Source: Roseomonas sp. GC11 | GTDB taxonomy: Bacteria > Pseudomonadota > Alphaproteobacteria > Acetobacterales > Acetobacteraceae | NCBI RefSeq assembly: GCF_024437745.1 | Contig: NZ_JANFNY010000020.1 | Location: 1-64,000 of the forward strand | Direction: 5' to 3' | Length of the DNA stretch: 64,000 nucleotides | In this document: positions 16,733 through 25,273 of the stretch, in pieces | How positions within the stretch are numbered: position 1 is the first letter of the stretch | Layout: each line of letters begins with the position of its first letter | The notes under the pieces: generated by a model | The model's input: the letters and a program-made list of their open reading frames with translations, nothing else | Told to the model about the DNA's origin: nothing | The model's database searches: none | Translations under genes and position numbers: made by a program

Positions 16733-17086
16733 ACCGGCCCTTCCGGCGGCTCTCTGGCCGGCCGGGCGGCGGGCGCGGAACCGCGGCCTGAGGCCAGGTC
16801 CGTGCTGGCCCTCGGGCCGGGGGGAAGGGTTTGCAGCGTCTCCCATGACGTTGCGAAATATCATGATTAAGGCGGCAAGGCGATGCATGCGCGGGGCTCG
16901 CCCACCGTTTTTGCGTCCCCCGCGCGGATCGGCTCTTGCCGTCGGGCGACAGGGCCGGTTTTCTGCTCACGAAAACGAGAGCGCGCCAGGACGGCCCGCG
17001 CCCGCCCGATGGAACCCCAGGGGGAGACCTCTCCGCGGGGCCAGGGCGGGGGTGGCGCGGAGAATGGCGGCACGAGGACGGCAGGC
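16733..17086. other. Intergenic region
   Basis: About 350 bases between two plus-strand genes. It contains a TGCGAAATA variant of the recurrent element at 16852-16860. The frame of the next gene stays open upstream to 16883 but has no good start signal there. Confidence 0.4.
16852..16858 (+). promoter_or_regulatory. TGCGAAA element variant
   Basis: Variant copy (TGCGAAATATCATG) in the gap before the recombinase-like gene. It is far from the preferred start at 17087 but close to the upstream in-frame ATG at 16883. Confidence 0.3.
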
Positions 17087-17998
17087 ATGGTGACGCGTGT
17101 GCGACCCGGGCGGGATGGCACCTGGCAGGTTGCGGTGGGCCAGGGCCCGATGAGCTTCCAGCGCGACGCCTTCCCGGACCGCGCCGCGGCCGAGGACTGG
17201 GCGGCGATGGCGACGCTGGCCGCGCGCATGTGCATGATCCGCATCGGCACCAAGCGCTTCCTCGGCACGGCGGCGGAGGCGCTGCGCCGTTGGGCGATCG
17301 ACCAGGGCACGCTGCCGCGCAGCGAGGGCGGCACCCAGGTCGCGCCGCTGCAGCGGCTGGAGGCGCTGATGGCCGACCCGGATTGCGCCCTGCCCCTGGC
17401 GGCGCTGCAGCCTTCCGACCTCGCCGCGCTGCGCGCGCGGCGGCTGGAGGCGCTTGGCTCCCACGCCGCCATGCTGGCGGAGCAGGCGGCGCTGGCGGCG
17501 GCGCTGGAGCATTTCCGCGAATTCCATATCCCCTCGCTCGACGACCCCTTCGCCGAGCTGGCGCCGGACGGGCTCTGCGTGCTGGACGATGCCGCCTGTG
17601 CCCAGGCCATCGCGCGGGCGGGGCAGATCCATGAGTCGCTCGGCACGCTGGTGGCGCTGATGCTGACCACGGCGGCGCCGCTGCCCGCGCTGCTGCAGTG
17701 CTGCAATGCCCAGGCCGATGCGCGGGCGGGGCTGCTGCACCTGCCGGGCGGCCCGGCCGTGCCGGTGCCCTCGGAACTGCTGCCCCCGCCCTCCGCCCTG
17801 CCCACGGCGCCACTGCTGCCGGGGCTGGAGGCGGCGGCGGCGCGGCGCGGGCTGGAGGCCGTGGCGGCCTATCTGGACAAGCCCGGCCTCGACCCTGACG
17901 CGCTGCGGCTGACGGCGCTGACCCAGGTTCTGAACCAGGGCCAGCACCTGGACGAGATGCTGGTGCTGGCCGGGGCGCGCGGCTCGCTGGTGAGTTGA
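17087..17998 (+). CDS. Tyrosine-recombinase-like protein lacking catalytic residues
   Basis: 303 residues from the ATG at 17087 (an upstream ATG at 17009 is possible). The layout follows phage-type integrases: an N-terminal arm-like segment, then a core-binding-like domain (PLQRLEALMADPDCALPLAA, then LQPSDLAALRARRLEALGSH), then a C-terminal catalytic-like part. There, the place of the first arginine is ALMLTTAAPLPALLQ. The HxxR box is DALRLTALTQVLNQGQHLDE, with Asp for His, and no terminal tyrosine follows. It is therefore probably not a recombinase but a derived DNA-binding or structural protein. Recognition is by pattern alone. Confidence 0.55.
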   Translation: MVTRVRPGRDGTWQVAVGQGPMSFQRDAFPDRAAAEDWAAMATLAARMCMIRIGTKRFLGTAAEALRRWAIDQGTLPRSEGGTQVAPLQRLEALMADPDCALPLAALQPSDLAALRARRLEALGSHAAMLAEQAALAAALEHFREFHIPSLDDPFAELAPDGLCVLDDAACAQAIARAGQIHESLGTLVALMLTTAAPLPALLQCCNAQADARAGLLHLPGGPAVPVPSELLPPPSALPTAPLLPGLEAAAARRGLEAVAAYLDKPGLDPDALRLTALTQVLNQGQHLDEMLVLAGARGSLVS

Positions 17999-18008
17999 AC
18001 ACCGGCAT

Positions 18009-18040
18009 TGCGAAAATCATTGCATGGATTGTGCGAAAAA
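18009..18040 (+). promoter_or_regulatory. Two tandem TGCGAAAA elements upstream of the bactofilin gene
   Basis: Copies at 18009-18016 and 18032-18040, 23 bases apart, both in the sense direction; the second is 66 bases before the chosen start. Confidence 0.5.
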
Positions 18041-18097
18041 CGTAGGAGAGAGAACCGAGCGGCCGCCTCTGCCGTGCTTCCTAGAATGGGATTCGAC

Positions 18098-19129
18098 ATG
18101 AGCATCTTCGGCAAGCCCAGCGGCGGGGAGCCGCGCATCACCTTCGAGCGCTTCGATCTCTCGGCGGAGGGCGCCGATGGCTTCGACAATGCGCCCCTCT
18201 CCCGCCCCGTCGCCGAGCGTGCCCCGCCCGACAGGAGCTTCCCTGACCGGCATTTTCCGGACCGGGCTTTCCCCGAACGCGCCACCCCCGAGCGGACCCT
18301 GTCTGAGCGGGCCCTGTCTGAGCGGACCCTGGCGGACCGCGTCCTGGCCGAGCGCCCGGCGGCGGAGCGGCTGGAGCCGCGCATCGAGCGCGCCCGGGGC
18401 GCCGCCGCGGCCAGCCCCGCCGGCACGGCGGTGATGCTGATCGCCGCCGATAGCGAGGTGGAGGGCCGGCTGCGCAGCCGTGGCGTGGTGCGGGTGGAAG
18501 GGGTGCTGCGCGGCAGCATCCATGCCCCCGTCGTGCTGCTGGAGGCCGGCGGGCTGATCGAGGGCACGGTGACGGTGGAGCGCGCCAAGCTCTGCGGCAC
18601 GCTGCGCGGCACGCTGCTGGCGCGGGAGATCGAGATCCTGCGCACCGCCTCGGTCGATGCCGAGCTGGTCTATGACGAGATCTCCGTCGAGCGCGGCGCG
18701 CGGGTGCGCGGCCTGCACCGCCAGCGCGACCCCGAGCCGGTGGCCGAGCCCGCCACGCCCGAACTGGCCGGGACCCTGCCCACCGACACCCTGGCCACCG
18801 AGGCCCTGGCCGGCGCCGCGCTGCCGGCGGAGATCCTGCCGGGGGCCGCCGAGGCCGCGGGCAACCCGGTGGTGCTGGCCGCCGCCGCCGCCAGCACGGC
18901 GGCGCTGGTGGCCGAGGCCGAGGCGGCGCTGCAATCCCTGGCCTCCGTCAGCCAGGCGGCGGCCGAGGCCGTGGCCGAGCTGGCCGAGGAAGGCGTGACC
19001 GACCTCGTGGCGCTGGAGGCTGAGCTGCGCGCCGCGCCGGATGAAATCCTGCTGGGCAAGCCGGTGCTCGGGCTCAACCCGCTGGCGCCGTCGCCGCTCT
19101 CTCCTCCCCTGGCCACTCCCCTGGCCTGA
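18098..19129 (+). CDS. Bactofilin family protein with pentapeptide repeats
   Basis: 343 residues from the ATG at 18098, preceded by GGGA; an ATG at 18086 is possible. The bactofilin core (about 115-215) shows the typical right-handed beta-helix repeats: AVMLIAADSEVEGRLRSRGV, then VRVEGVLRGSIHAPVVLLEA, then CGTLRGTLLAREIEIL. Bactofilins polymerise without nucleotide into membrane-associated scaffolds. Before the core are ten five-residue repeats ending in Asp/Glu-Arg (for example SFPDRHFPDRAFPER). After it comes an Ala/Glu-rich coiled region of about 120 residues. It is bounded by flagellar genes. Confidence 0.85.
   Translation: MSIFGKPSGGEPRITFERFDLSAEGADGFDNAPLSRPVAERAPPDRSFPDRHFPDRAFPERATPERTLSERALSERTLADRVLAERPAAERLEPRIERARGAAAASPAGTAVMLIAADSEVEGRLRSRGVVRVEGVLRGSIHAPVVLLEAGGLIEGTVTVERAKLCGTLRGTLLAREIEILRTASVDAELVYDEISVERGARVRGLHRQRDPEPVAEPATPELAGTLPTDTLATEALAGAALPAEILPGAAEAAGNPVVLAAAAASTAALVAEAEAALQSLASVSQAAAEAVAELAEEGVTDLVALEAELRAAPDEILLGKPVLGLNPLAPSPLSPPLATPLA
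18221..18370 (+). repeat. Ten 15-base units coding for x-x-x-(D/E)-R
   Basis: Within the bactofilin N-terminus the protein has an arginine at every fifth residue for 50 residues, each preceded by Asp or Glu (PPDR, SFPDR, HFPDR, AFPER, ATPER, TLSER, ALSER, TLADR, VLAER, PAAER). Confidence 0.85.
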
Positions 19130-19250
19130 TCTCCGGGCGGCGATGCAGAGGCAGTGCTCCGGGCGCGGCTCTGCCGTGCCCGCGCCGGCCTTTCTGGCCT
19201 GGCCCGGGTTCCGGGAAGGGAACGCTCTGTCTGTCGGGGGGGATCCCGCC

Positions 19251-19694
19251 TTACCGGTAGAGCGGCGTGAGGCCGGGATAGGGAATTTCCGCCAGGCCGC
19301 GCTCACGCAGCAGGCGGTTCGCGGCACGGGTCACTTCCTTGGGCCCGGCCTGGAAGCCATCGAGAACATAATAGCCGTTGCGCAGCGGGCGCACCCGGGT
19401 GCCCAGCACGCAACAGGCGTACTGGATCGGCGTCATCTCGTCCTCCACCTCCGAGAAGCTGGAGAGGAAGGGGGAGGTCTCGCGCCCCTTGCTGGCGCGG
19501 CTCAGGACGCGCTTGGCGCGGCGCTGGGCATACCAGGGCTCAATCCCGAAGGCGCGGGCCAGGCTGTTCACATCCTCCCCCGCCAGGAGCCTGCGGTCGA
19601 ACTCGCCGCGCAATTCCACAGCCAGGGCACGCCGCCGAACCTGCTGCCGTCGCTTCGGTGCCGTCTGAAAAGACCGGTCCTCATCCTCGCCCAC
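19251..19694 (-). CDS. Hypothetical protein with a helix-turn-helix-like segment
   Basis: 147 residues, unrecognised. The basic N-terminus (TAPKRRQQVRRRALAVELRG) precedes a helix-turn-helix-like stretch LLAGEDVNSLARAFGIEPWY followed by AQRRAKRVLSRA. The C-terminal half contains two cysteines (QYACCVLGTRVRPL) and ends PYPGLTPLYR. It could be a small DNA-binding regulator. It is convergent with the bactofilin gene and divergent from the flgJ-like gene. Confidence 0.65.
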   Translation of the reverse strand: MGEDEDRSFQTAPKRRQQVRRRALAVELRGEFDRRLLAGEDVNSLARAFGIEPWYAQRRAKRVLSRASKGRETSPFLSSFSEVEDEMTPIQYACCVLGTRVRPLRNGYYVLDGFQAGPKEVTRAANRLLRERGLAEIPYPGLTPLYR

Positions 19695-19795
19695 AGCGTC
19701 TTCCCTCTGTGTCCGCGTCTCACGACGCGATCCGGGTTGCTCCTTCTGGAGATCAAGGAGCCGTCCCTTCTGGAGGCCGGGTTTGGCGCACGTTA

Positions 19796-19803
19796 TGCGA
19801 AAA
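19796..19803 (+). promoter_or_regulatory. TGCGAAAA element upstream of the flgJ-like gene
   Basis: Sense copy preceded by GCGCACGTTA, 78 bases before the ATG at 19874. Confidence 0.5.
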
Positions 19804-19873
19804 TTTCCTGATTCCTTGCTAACGTGAGGGGAGCGAAGAGCGCGCGACTCACGATTTTGGGAGCAAAAAGCTC

Positions 19874-20293
19874 ATGAGCATGGATGGCGTGCCAGCTGTC
19901 GGGGGGCTCCCGGCGGCGGGGGCGGCGCGGGCGTCTGGCCCGAACACGCCGCGCCGGCTGGCGCAGCAGCTGGAGGCGAGCTTCGCCGCCGAATTGCTGC
20001 GCGCGGCGCGGCCCAGCCAGAAGGAAGGCCTGGCCGGCCGCGGCACCGGCGGCGAGGCCTTTGACAGCTTCATGGACCAGGCCCTGGGCGATGCGCTGGT
20101 CTCCAAGGGCGGGCTGGGCCTGACCAAGGTCCTGGAAGAGACGATCGCCGCGCGGGCCCGGCCCGGGCACCCCGCCTCTCAGGCCACCCAGACGACCCAG
20201 GCCGCGCAGGACACCCCGGCCCCGCAGGCGATGGCCCCGCAGGCTGTGGTCCCGCAGGCGCCGGCCGCCCAGCCCGGCGGGGTGCGGCCATGA
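19874..20293 (+). CDS. flgJ: FlgJ-like rod-binding protein
   Basis: 139 residues. It contains the rod-binding domain of FlgJ without the muramidase domain, as is usual in alphaproteobacteria: RRLAQQLEASFAAELLRAAR followed by GGEAFDSFMDQALGDALVSK and GGLGLTKVLEETI. It helps assemble the periplasmic rod. The C-terminal 40 residues are Ala/Pro/Gln low complexity (QAMAPQAVVPQAPAAQ). It overlaps the next gene by 4 bases and opens the filament-chaperone operon. Confidence 0.85.
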   Translation: MSMDGVPAVGGLPAAGAARASGPNTPRRLAQQLEASFAAELLRAARPSQKEGLAGRGTGGEAFDSFMDQALGDALVSKGGLGLTKVLEETIAARARPGHPASQATQTTQAAQDTPAPQAMAPQAVVPQAPAAQPGGVRP

Positions 20294-20661
20294 GCGCCGT
20301 GACCCAGGCCGCGCGCCAGTTGCAGCGGGTGCTGGAGCAGGAAACCGCCGCCGCCCGCCAGGCCCTGCTGCCCGAGCTGCGCCGGCTGATCGAGGAAAAG
20401 CGCCGCGCCGTCGCCGCCATGGGCGAGGTTGGCGCGCCCTCCACCCCGGAGGAGCGCGAGGCGCTGCGCAGCATGATGCTGGCGGCGGAGGAAAATGCCC
20501 TGGTGCTGGGCGCCGTGGCCGGCGCGCTGGAGGGCATCCGCGACCGGCTGCGGCGTGACCTCGCCCAGGCGGCCGATCCCGGCCTCTACGGGCCGGGCGG
20601 GCGGCCCAGGCGGCGGCCCCCCCGGCATACCCTGGCCGCCAGCATCGACAGGACCGCGTGA
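20290..20661 (+). CDS. FlgN-like flagellar export chaperone
   Basis: 123 residues, mainly two long helices: QAARQLQRVLEQETAAARQA, LLPELRRLIEEKRRAVAAMG, then MMLAAEENALVLGAVAGALE. Size and pattern match FlgN-type chaperones that hold FlgK/FlgL, and the position directly after flgJ is common in alphaproteobacteria. The C-terminal tail is Arg/Pro rich. Overlaps with both neighbours (ATGA at each end) show translational coupling. FliT-type chaperone is the alternative. Confidence 0.65.
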   Translation: MSAVTQAARQLQRVLEQETAAARQALLPELRRLIEEKRRAVAAMGEVGAPSTPEEREALRSMMLAAEENALVLGAVAGALEGIRDRLRRDLAQAADPGLYGPGGRPRRRPPRHTLAASIDRTA

Positions 20662-22682
20662 TGGCCACCCTGACCCGCGCCCCTGCGAAAAGCGCCGATG
20701 CGCTGTTGCCCCAGGCCGTCGCCCTGCACCAGGCCGGCCGGCTGCAGGATGCGGAGGCGCTCTACCGCGAGATCCTGCGCCAGCAGCCGCGCCAGGCGGA
20801 TGCGCAGAACCTGCTTGGCCTCGTGCTCTACCAGCGCGGTGACCACGCGGCGGCGCTGCCGGCGTTTCGCCGCGCCCTCGTGCTGCGGCCGGGGGCGGGG
20901 GAGTTCCACCGCAACCTCGGCATGGCGCTGCGCGCCACCGGGCAGCTGGCCGAGGCGGCGGCGGCGACGCGCCGGGCCGTGCAGCTCCTGCCCGCGGCGC
21001 CGGAGGGGCATTGCAACCTCGGCAATATCCTCGCCGATCTCGGCCAGGCGGAGGAGGCGGTGGCCGCCTACCGCGCGGCGCTGGCGCGGCATCCGGGCTT
21101 CCTGGTGGCGCGGCAGGCGCTGGTGCGCCAGCTCATCCAGCTCGCCCGCTACGCGGAGGCGGAGGAGGAGCTGCGGCAGATCCTCGCCGCCCGGCCGGGC
21201 GATGCCCAAGCGCTCTACGAGCAGGGCCGCGTGCTGCTGGCGCTGGAGCGGCCGGAGGAGGCGGAGGCGGCGCTCCAGGCCGCCCGTGCCGGCGGCCTGG
21301 ACGATGCGCGGCTCTGGCTCAACCTCGGCATCGCGCAGCAGGATCTGAAGCGGTGGGAGGCGGCCGAGGCGGCCTACCGCGCCGCGCTGGTGCGCGATGC
21401 GGGGCTGGCGGAAGCCTGGTTTGGCCTGAGCGTCGCCCTCCAGGAAAGCGAACGCAAGGCGGAGCGCCTGCCGGAAATCCGCGCGGCCTTGGAGGAATCG
21501 CTGCGCTTGCGGCCGGGTTACATGGCCGCCTGCCGCAACCTTGGCCGCGTGCTGATCGATCTGGAGGACTATTCGGCGGCCATCGCGCTCCAGGAAGAAT
21601 TGCTGGCCAAGAACTCGGATGATCCTGAGGCGCTGACCGTTATCAGCAATGTTCTGACCGAACTGGGCCGGCAGGACGAAGCCTTGCCCTATGCCGAGCA
21701 GGCTCATGCGCTGGAGCCGGGCAGCACGGCGACACGCACCAATCTGGCGCGGCTCCTGCTGACCAACGGCATTTATGGACCTGGCTGGGATCTTTACGAA
21801 TTTCGTGAACGCGATGCGGAGGATGGCCCGCATGATATGGGCCTGCCGCAATGGGATGGCAGCCTGTTGCCCGATGAGGGGCGCGTCCTGGTCTGGCGCG
21901 ACCAGGGTATTGGCGATGAAGTGATGTTCTGCAGCATCCTGCCGGAATTGCTGGCGGCGGGACATCGCTTCACCCTGATGTGCAACCGGCGGCTCCAGCC
22001 CATCCTCGCCCGCGCGCTGCCGGAGGCGCGCTTCCTGCCGCATGGCCCGCCCAGGCCGGATCTGCTCACGCCCGATGTGCGCGCGCAGATCTGCATGAGC
22101 AGCCTGCCGCGCCTGTTCCGGCGCGATGCCGATTCCTTCCGCAACCAGAAACCCTATCTCTCGGCCGATCTGGTGAAGAGCTGGGCGCTGCGGAGCCGCT
22201 ATGCGGGGGGGACGGTGACGGTCGGCCTGTCCTGGTACACGCTGCATCCGCAGACGGGGCGGTATCGCTCCGTGCCGCTCACCGCCTTCGCGCCGCTGGT
22301 GGAAGCGCTGCCGGGCGCGCGCTGGGTCAGCCTGCAATATGGCGAGGCCGATGCGCTGCGCGAGGAGATCGCCGCCTCCGGCCTGCCGGTCCTGCTCGAT
22401 GAGGGCGTGCATCCGCAAAGCAGCCTGGAGGACGCCTTCGCGCAGATTTCCGCGGTTGACCATGTGGTCACGATTGACAATTCCGTGGCGCATATGGCGG
22501 GCGCCATGGGCAAGGACGCGCATGTCCTTCTTCCAGCCGTTGTTGATTACCGCTGGGGTTTTCAGAAAACGGAAAGCGTTTGGTACCCGACATTGCGGCT
22601 GTGGCGGCAGAGCCGGAGAGGTGAATGGGATGTGACAATCCAAAATCTTGCTGAATTTGCCGGCAAGAATTTCATTCCATAA
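20661..22682 (+). CDS. TPR protein with a C-terminal glycosyltransferase-like domain
   Basis: 673 residues from the ATG at 20661. About nine tetratricopeptide repeats fill residues 10-340 (for example AVALHQAGRLQDAEALYREI and ALVLRPGAGEFHRNLGMALR). The C-terminal half resembles GT9/heptosyltransferase-like domains that follow TPRs in motility clusters: PDEGRVLVWRDQGIGDEVMF, then AGGTVTVGLSWYTLHPQTGR, then AQISAVDHVVTIDNSVAHMA. It lies directly upstream of the flagellin, so flagellin glycosylation is the best guess. Donor sugar unknown. Confidence 0.8.
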   Translation: MATLTRAPAKSADALLPQAVALHQAGRLQDAEALYREILRQQPRQADAQNLLGLVLYQRGDHAAALPAFRRALVLRPGAGEFHRNLGMALRATGQLAEAAAATRRAVQLLPAAPEGHCNLGNILADLGQAEEAVAAYRAALARHPGFLVARQALVRQLIQLARYAEAEEELRQILAARPGDAQALYEQGRVLLALERPEEAEAALQAARAGGLDDARLWLNLGIAQQDLKRWEAAEAAYRAALVRDAGLAEAWFGLSVALQESERKAERLPEIRAALEESLRLRPGYMAACRNLGRVLIDLEDYSAAIALQEELLAKNSDDPEALTVISNVLTELGRQDEALPYAEQAHALEPGSTATRTNLARLLLTNGIYGPGWDLYEFRERDAEDGPHDMGLPQWDGSLLPDEGRVLVWRDQGIGDEVMFCSILPELLAAGHRFTLMCNRRLQPILARALPEARFLPHGPPRPDLLTPDVRAQICMSSLPRLFRRDADSFRNQKPYLSADLVKSWALRSRYAGGTVTVGLSWYTLHPQTGRYRSVPLTAFAPLVEALPGARWVSLQYGEADALREEIAASGLPVLLDEGVHPQSSLEDAFAQISAVDHVVTIDNSVAHMAGAMGKDAHVLLPAVVDYRWGFQKTESVWYPTLRLWRQSRRGEWDVTIQNLAEFAGKNFIP

Positions 22683-22755
22683 AAATTTTTGTTGATGGAT
22701 GAGGAATTTCGGCGAGAGGTCTGGCACAAAACGGCCTTGTCCCCGGATTTCGCAT

Positions 22756-22774
22756 GATGCTAAAAATAAGCATC
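22756..22774. promoter_or_regulatory. Inverted repeat upstream of the major flagellin
   Basis: GATGCT and AGCATC arms flank AAAAATA, 84-102 bases before the flagellin ATG. It could be an operator or a leader-RNA hairpin; FlbT is known to act on flagellin leader RNA in Caulobacter. Confidence 0.4.
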
Positions 22775-22857
22775 GCTGCGGCCGCAGGAGGCTTAAATCG
22801 CTGCGATGATCGCGTCAGAAGGCGCTCCCAGAACCGGAACCCTCGAAGGGCGCAAAA

Positions 22858-24675
22858 ATGGTTAGCTCTATCCTCACCAATAATGGCGCGATGACGGCTC
22901 TGCAGTCGCTGCAGGCGACGCAGAAGAACCTGCTGCAGACGCAGAACCGCATCTCGACTGGTCTGAAGGTTTCGACGGCGAAGGACAACGCGGCCACCTG
23001 GGCGGTGGCCACGACGATGCGGTCCGACATCGCGAATTACAAGCAGGTCGGCGAGAATCTCTCGGTTTCCTCCTCCATCCTGTCGACGGCCGAGACCGCG
23101 GCGACCCAGATCGCCGATCTGGTGAAGACGATCCGCACCAAGGTCTCCTCCGCCTCCAACCCGGCGGTCGACAAGAGCCAGGTGCAGGCGGACATCGACT
23201 CTGCGCTCGATCAGATCAACACCATCGCCTCGGCCGCCGCGATGAACGGCGTGAACCTGGTCGATGGCGGCACCTCCTCGCTGCGCATCCTGAGCTCGGT
23301 CAACCAGGTGAACGGTGTCTCCACCGGCTCCTACCTGACCGTCTCCGGCCAGAACCTGAAGATCGAGGACGGTTCTCTGCTCGAGGACCTGCAGAACCTG
23401 ACGGTTCTCTCGCGCGCGGACCAGACCTTCACCAACACCAATGACGGTGTGGAGAAGGTGACGCTGACGGTCGGCAGCGCCACCAGCGGCCTGAACGTCA
23501 ATTCGGGCAACTACCTGAACTTCGACTATATCGATGCCGATGGCACCGAGCGCACGCTGACGGTGAAGGCCACCGAGGACATCAGCAGCGTGGCCGACCT
23601 GGTCACCTACCTGAACAGTGACACGGGCTTCAACAAGCTGTTCAAGGCCGACCGCGTCTACACGCAGGGCACGACGCTGGACGCCGCGCGGATCACGATC
23701 AGCGTGCTGAACCGTGATTCCGAGATCCAGCTGGGCAGCTACTCCACCGGCACCGCCGGCCTGACGACCGAGGCCCGCACCTTCAGCACCGCGCTGGTCA
23801 TCAGCACGGGCACGGGCTCGGCCGGTAACTTCCTGACCACCGGTTCGACCACGGGCGCCTCCTTCACCAGCCTCGATGGCGGCTTCCGTCGCCTGGACGT
23901 GACCTTCGTCGATGGCGGCCTGGAAATCGGCGACACCTTCAGCATCAAGGTCGCCAACGGCTTCAGCACCTCGCTGAGCGCGTCCGCGACCGCCACCTAC
24001 ATGCTGAAGGTTGTCGATGACGGCTCGACCACCGGCCAGCTGCTCGTGGGTGATGCCGCCTACAGCAACACCGACAACGTCTTCGTGATCGCGGTCGCGG
24101 CGGCCGATGTCTCGGCCGATCTGCACCCGAACCTGACCGGGATCCAGCTCGCCGGCTATATCCAGACGGCGCTGACCACCGGCGCGACCAATGTGGCGAC
24201 GGCCGCCCAGGGCCTGAATGACGCGACGGCCGACTTCTCGACGGGCACCTTCCTGGCTTCTGGTGCCGCTCCCGCCGCGGCGACGGCCGGCACCGACTTC
24301 GCGGTTGCCGTTGACGCCACGACCGGCCTGCTGAGCATCATCAACGCCAGTGGCGTTGATACGCTGCAGGTGCTGTCCTTCAACTCGTCGAAGACCGACT
24401 ACGACGTGCTGATGTCGAAGATCGACACGGCGACCACCAACGTCCAGAACGCCGCGGCGGCCTTCGGCACGGCCGGCAATCGTGTTGACCAGCAAAAGGA
24501 TTTCCTTAGCAAGCTGGTGGATACGCTGACGACGGGCCTCGGCGCCCTGGTGGATGCGGATATGTCGGAGGAGGCGGCGCGCCTGCAGGCCCTGCAGGTG
24601 CAGGAGCAGCTGGGCACCCAGGCGCTCTCCATCGCCAACTCGGCGCCGCAGACGATCCTGCGTCTCTTCCAGTAA
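22858..24675 (+). CDS. fliC: Major flagellin, long form
   Basis: 605 residues. The conserved D0/D1 N-terminus is VSSILTNNGAMTALQSLQAT, then LLQTQNRISTGLKVSTAKDN, and the C-terminus has LVDADMSEEAARLQALQVQE followed by QLGTQALSIANSAPQTILRL. Between about 160 and 510 lies a large Thr/Ser/Gly-rich variable domain, so the filament surface is probably bulky and well suited to O-glycosylation by the neighbouring enzymes. It is followed by two strong hairpins and then flaF and flbT. A second, much shorter flagellin is at 62117. Confidence 0.97.
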   Translation: MVSSILTNNGAMTALQSLQATQKNLLQTQNRISTGLKVSTAKDNAATWAVATTMRSDIANYKQVGENLSVSSSILSTAETAATQIADLVKTIRTKVSSASNPAVDKSQVQADIDSALDQINTIASAAAMNGVNLVDGGTSSLRILSSVNQVNGVSTGSYLTVSGQNLKIEDGSLLEDLQNLTVLSRADQTFTNTNDGVEKVTLTVGSATSGLNVNSGNYLNFDYIDADGTERTLTVKATEDISSVADLVTYLNSDTGFNKLFKADRVYTQGTTLDAARITISVLNRDSEIQLGSYSTGTAGLTTEARTFSTALVISTGTGSAGNFLTTGSTTGASFTSLDGGFRRLDVTFVDGGLEIGDTFSIKVANGFSTSLSASATATYMLKVVDDGSTTGQLLVGDAAYSNTDNVFVIAVAAADVSADLHPNLTGIQLAGYIQTALTTGATNVATAAQGLNDATADFSTGTFLASGAAPAAATAGTDFAVAVDATTGLLSIINASGVDTLQVLSFNSSKTDYDVLMSKIDTATTNVQNAAAAFGTAGNRVDQQKDFLSKLVDTLTTGLGALVDADMSEEAARLQALQVQEQLGTQALSIANSAPQTILRLFQ

Positions 24676-24683
24676 GAGGCCAG

Positions 24684-24763
24684 GGGTGACGTGGCGACCC
24701 CACGTCACCCGGGCTGAGGTGGCATCCCCTGGGAAGGGCCGGCCGGTGCAAAGCCGGCCCTTC
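24684..24763 (+). terminator. Paired hairpins after the flagellin gene
   Basis: The first hairpin (24684-24710) has arms GGGTGACGTGG and CCACGTCACCC; the second (24733-24763) has GAAGGGCCGGC and GCCGGCCCTTC. Neither has a long U run, so they may protect the flagellin mRNA 3' end or attenuate read-through into flaF. Confidence 0.55.
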
Positions 24764-24829
24764 CTGTGGATGTCGAGTTCAGGAGGGTAGTGCCGGCGCC
24801 CGGCCTGCGCGTGACCGAGGAAGAATCCG

Positions 24830-25273
24830 ATGCTGAACGCTGCCCAAGACGACTCTTTCCAGATCCCCTTGCAGCGACCTCGCGGCGCGGCCCAGGCTTA
24901 TGGCTCCGTGATCCGTGGGACCGAAGATCAGCGTGATATCGAATACCGTGTCCTGGCGCGCGTGACGGCGAGGCTGGAGGCCGCCATGGCCGCCGATGCC
25001 GGACCCGCCGCCATTCCCCACGCCATCCATGAGAACCGCATGGTCTGGATCACCTTCGCATCCGATCTGGCCAGCAGCGAGAACACCCTGGACGAGGCGA
25101 TCAAGGCGCGCCTCCTTTCCCTGGCCCATTGGGTCATGGGAGAAAGCGACCGCGTGCTGCGCCAGGGCGGTACGGTCCAGGCCCTGTGCGATGTGAACCG
25201 TGCCATCATGAGCGGCCTGAAGCCCGCTTCCCCTCCAGAAGGGATCATTTCTGAAGGGACGGAGCCCGGCTGA
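24830..25273 (+). CDS. flaF: FlaF, flagellin assembly/synthesis regulator
   Basis: 147 residues. Family features are present: AAQAYGSVIRGTEDQRDIEY near the N-terminus, and NRMVWITFASDLASSENTLD followed by LLSLAHWVMGESDRVLRQGG. FlaF is an alphaproteobacterial protein that is needed for flagellin secretion or synthesis and works opposite FlbT. The stop overlaps the flbT start. Confidence 0.92.
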   Translation: MLNAAQDDSFQIPLQRPRGAAQAYGSVIRGTEDQRDIEYRVLARVTARLEAAMAADAGPAAIPHAIHENRMVWITFASDLASSENTLDEAIKARLLSLAHWVMGESDRVLRQGGTVQALCDVNRAIMSGLKPASPPEGIISEGTEPG

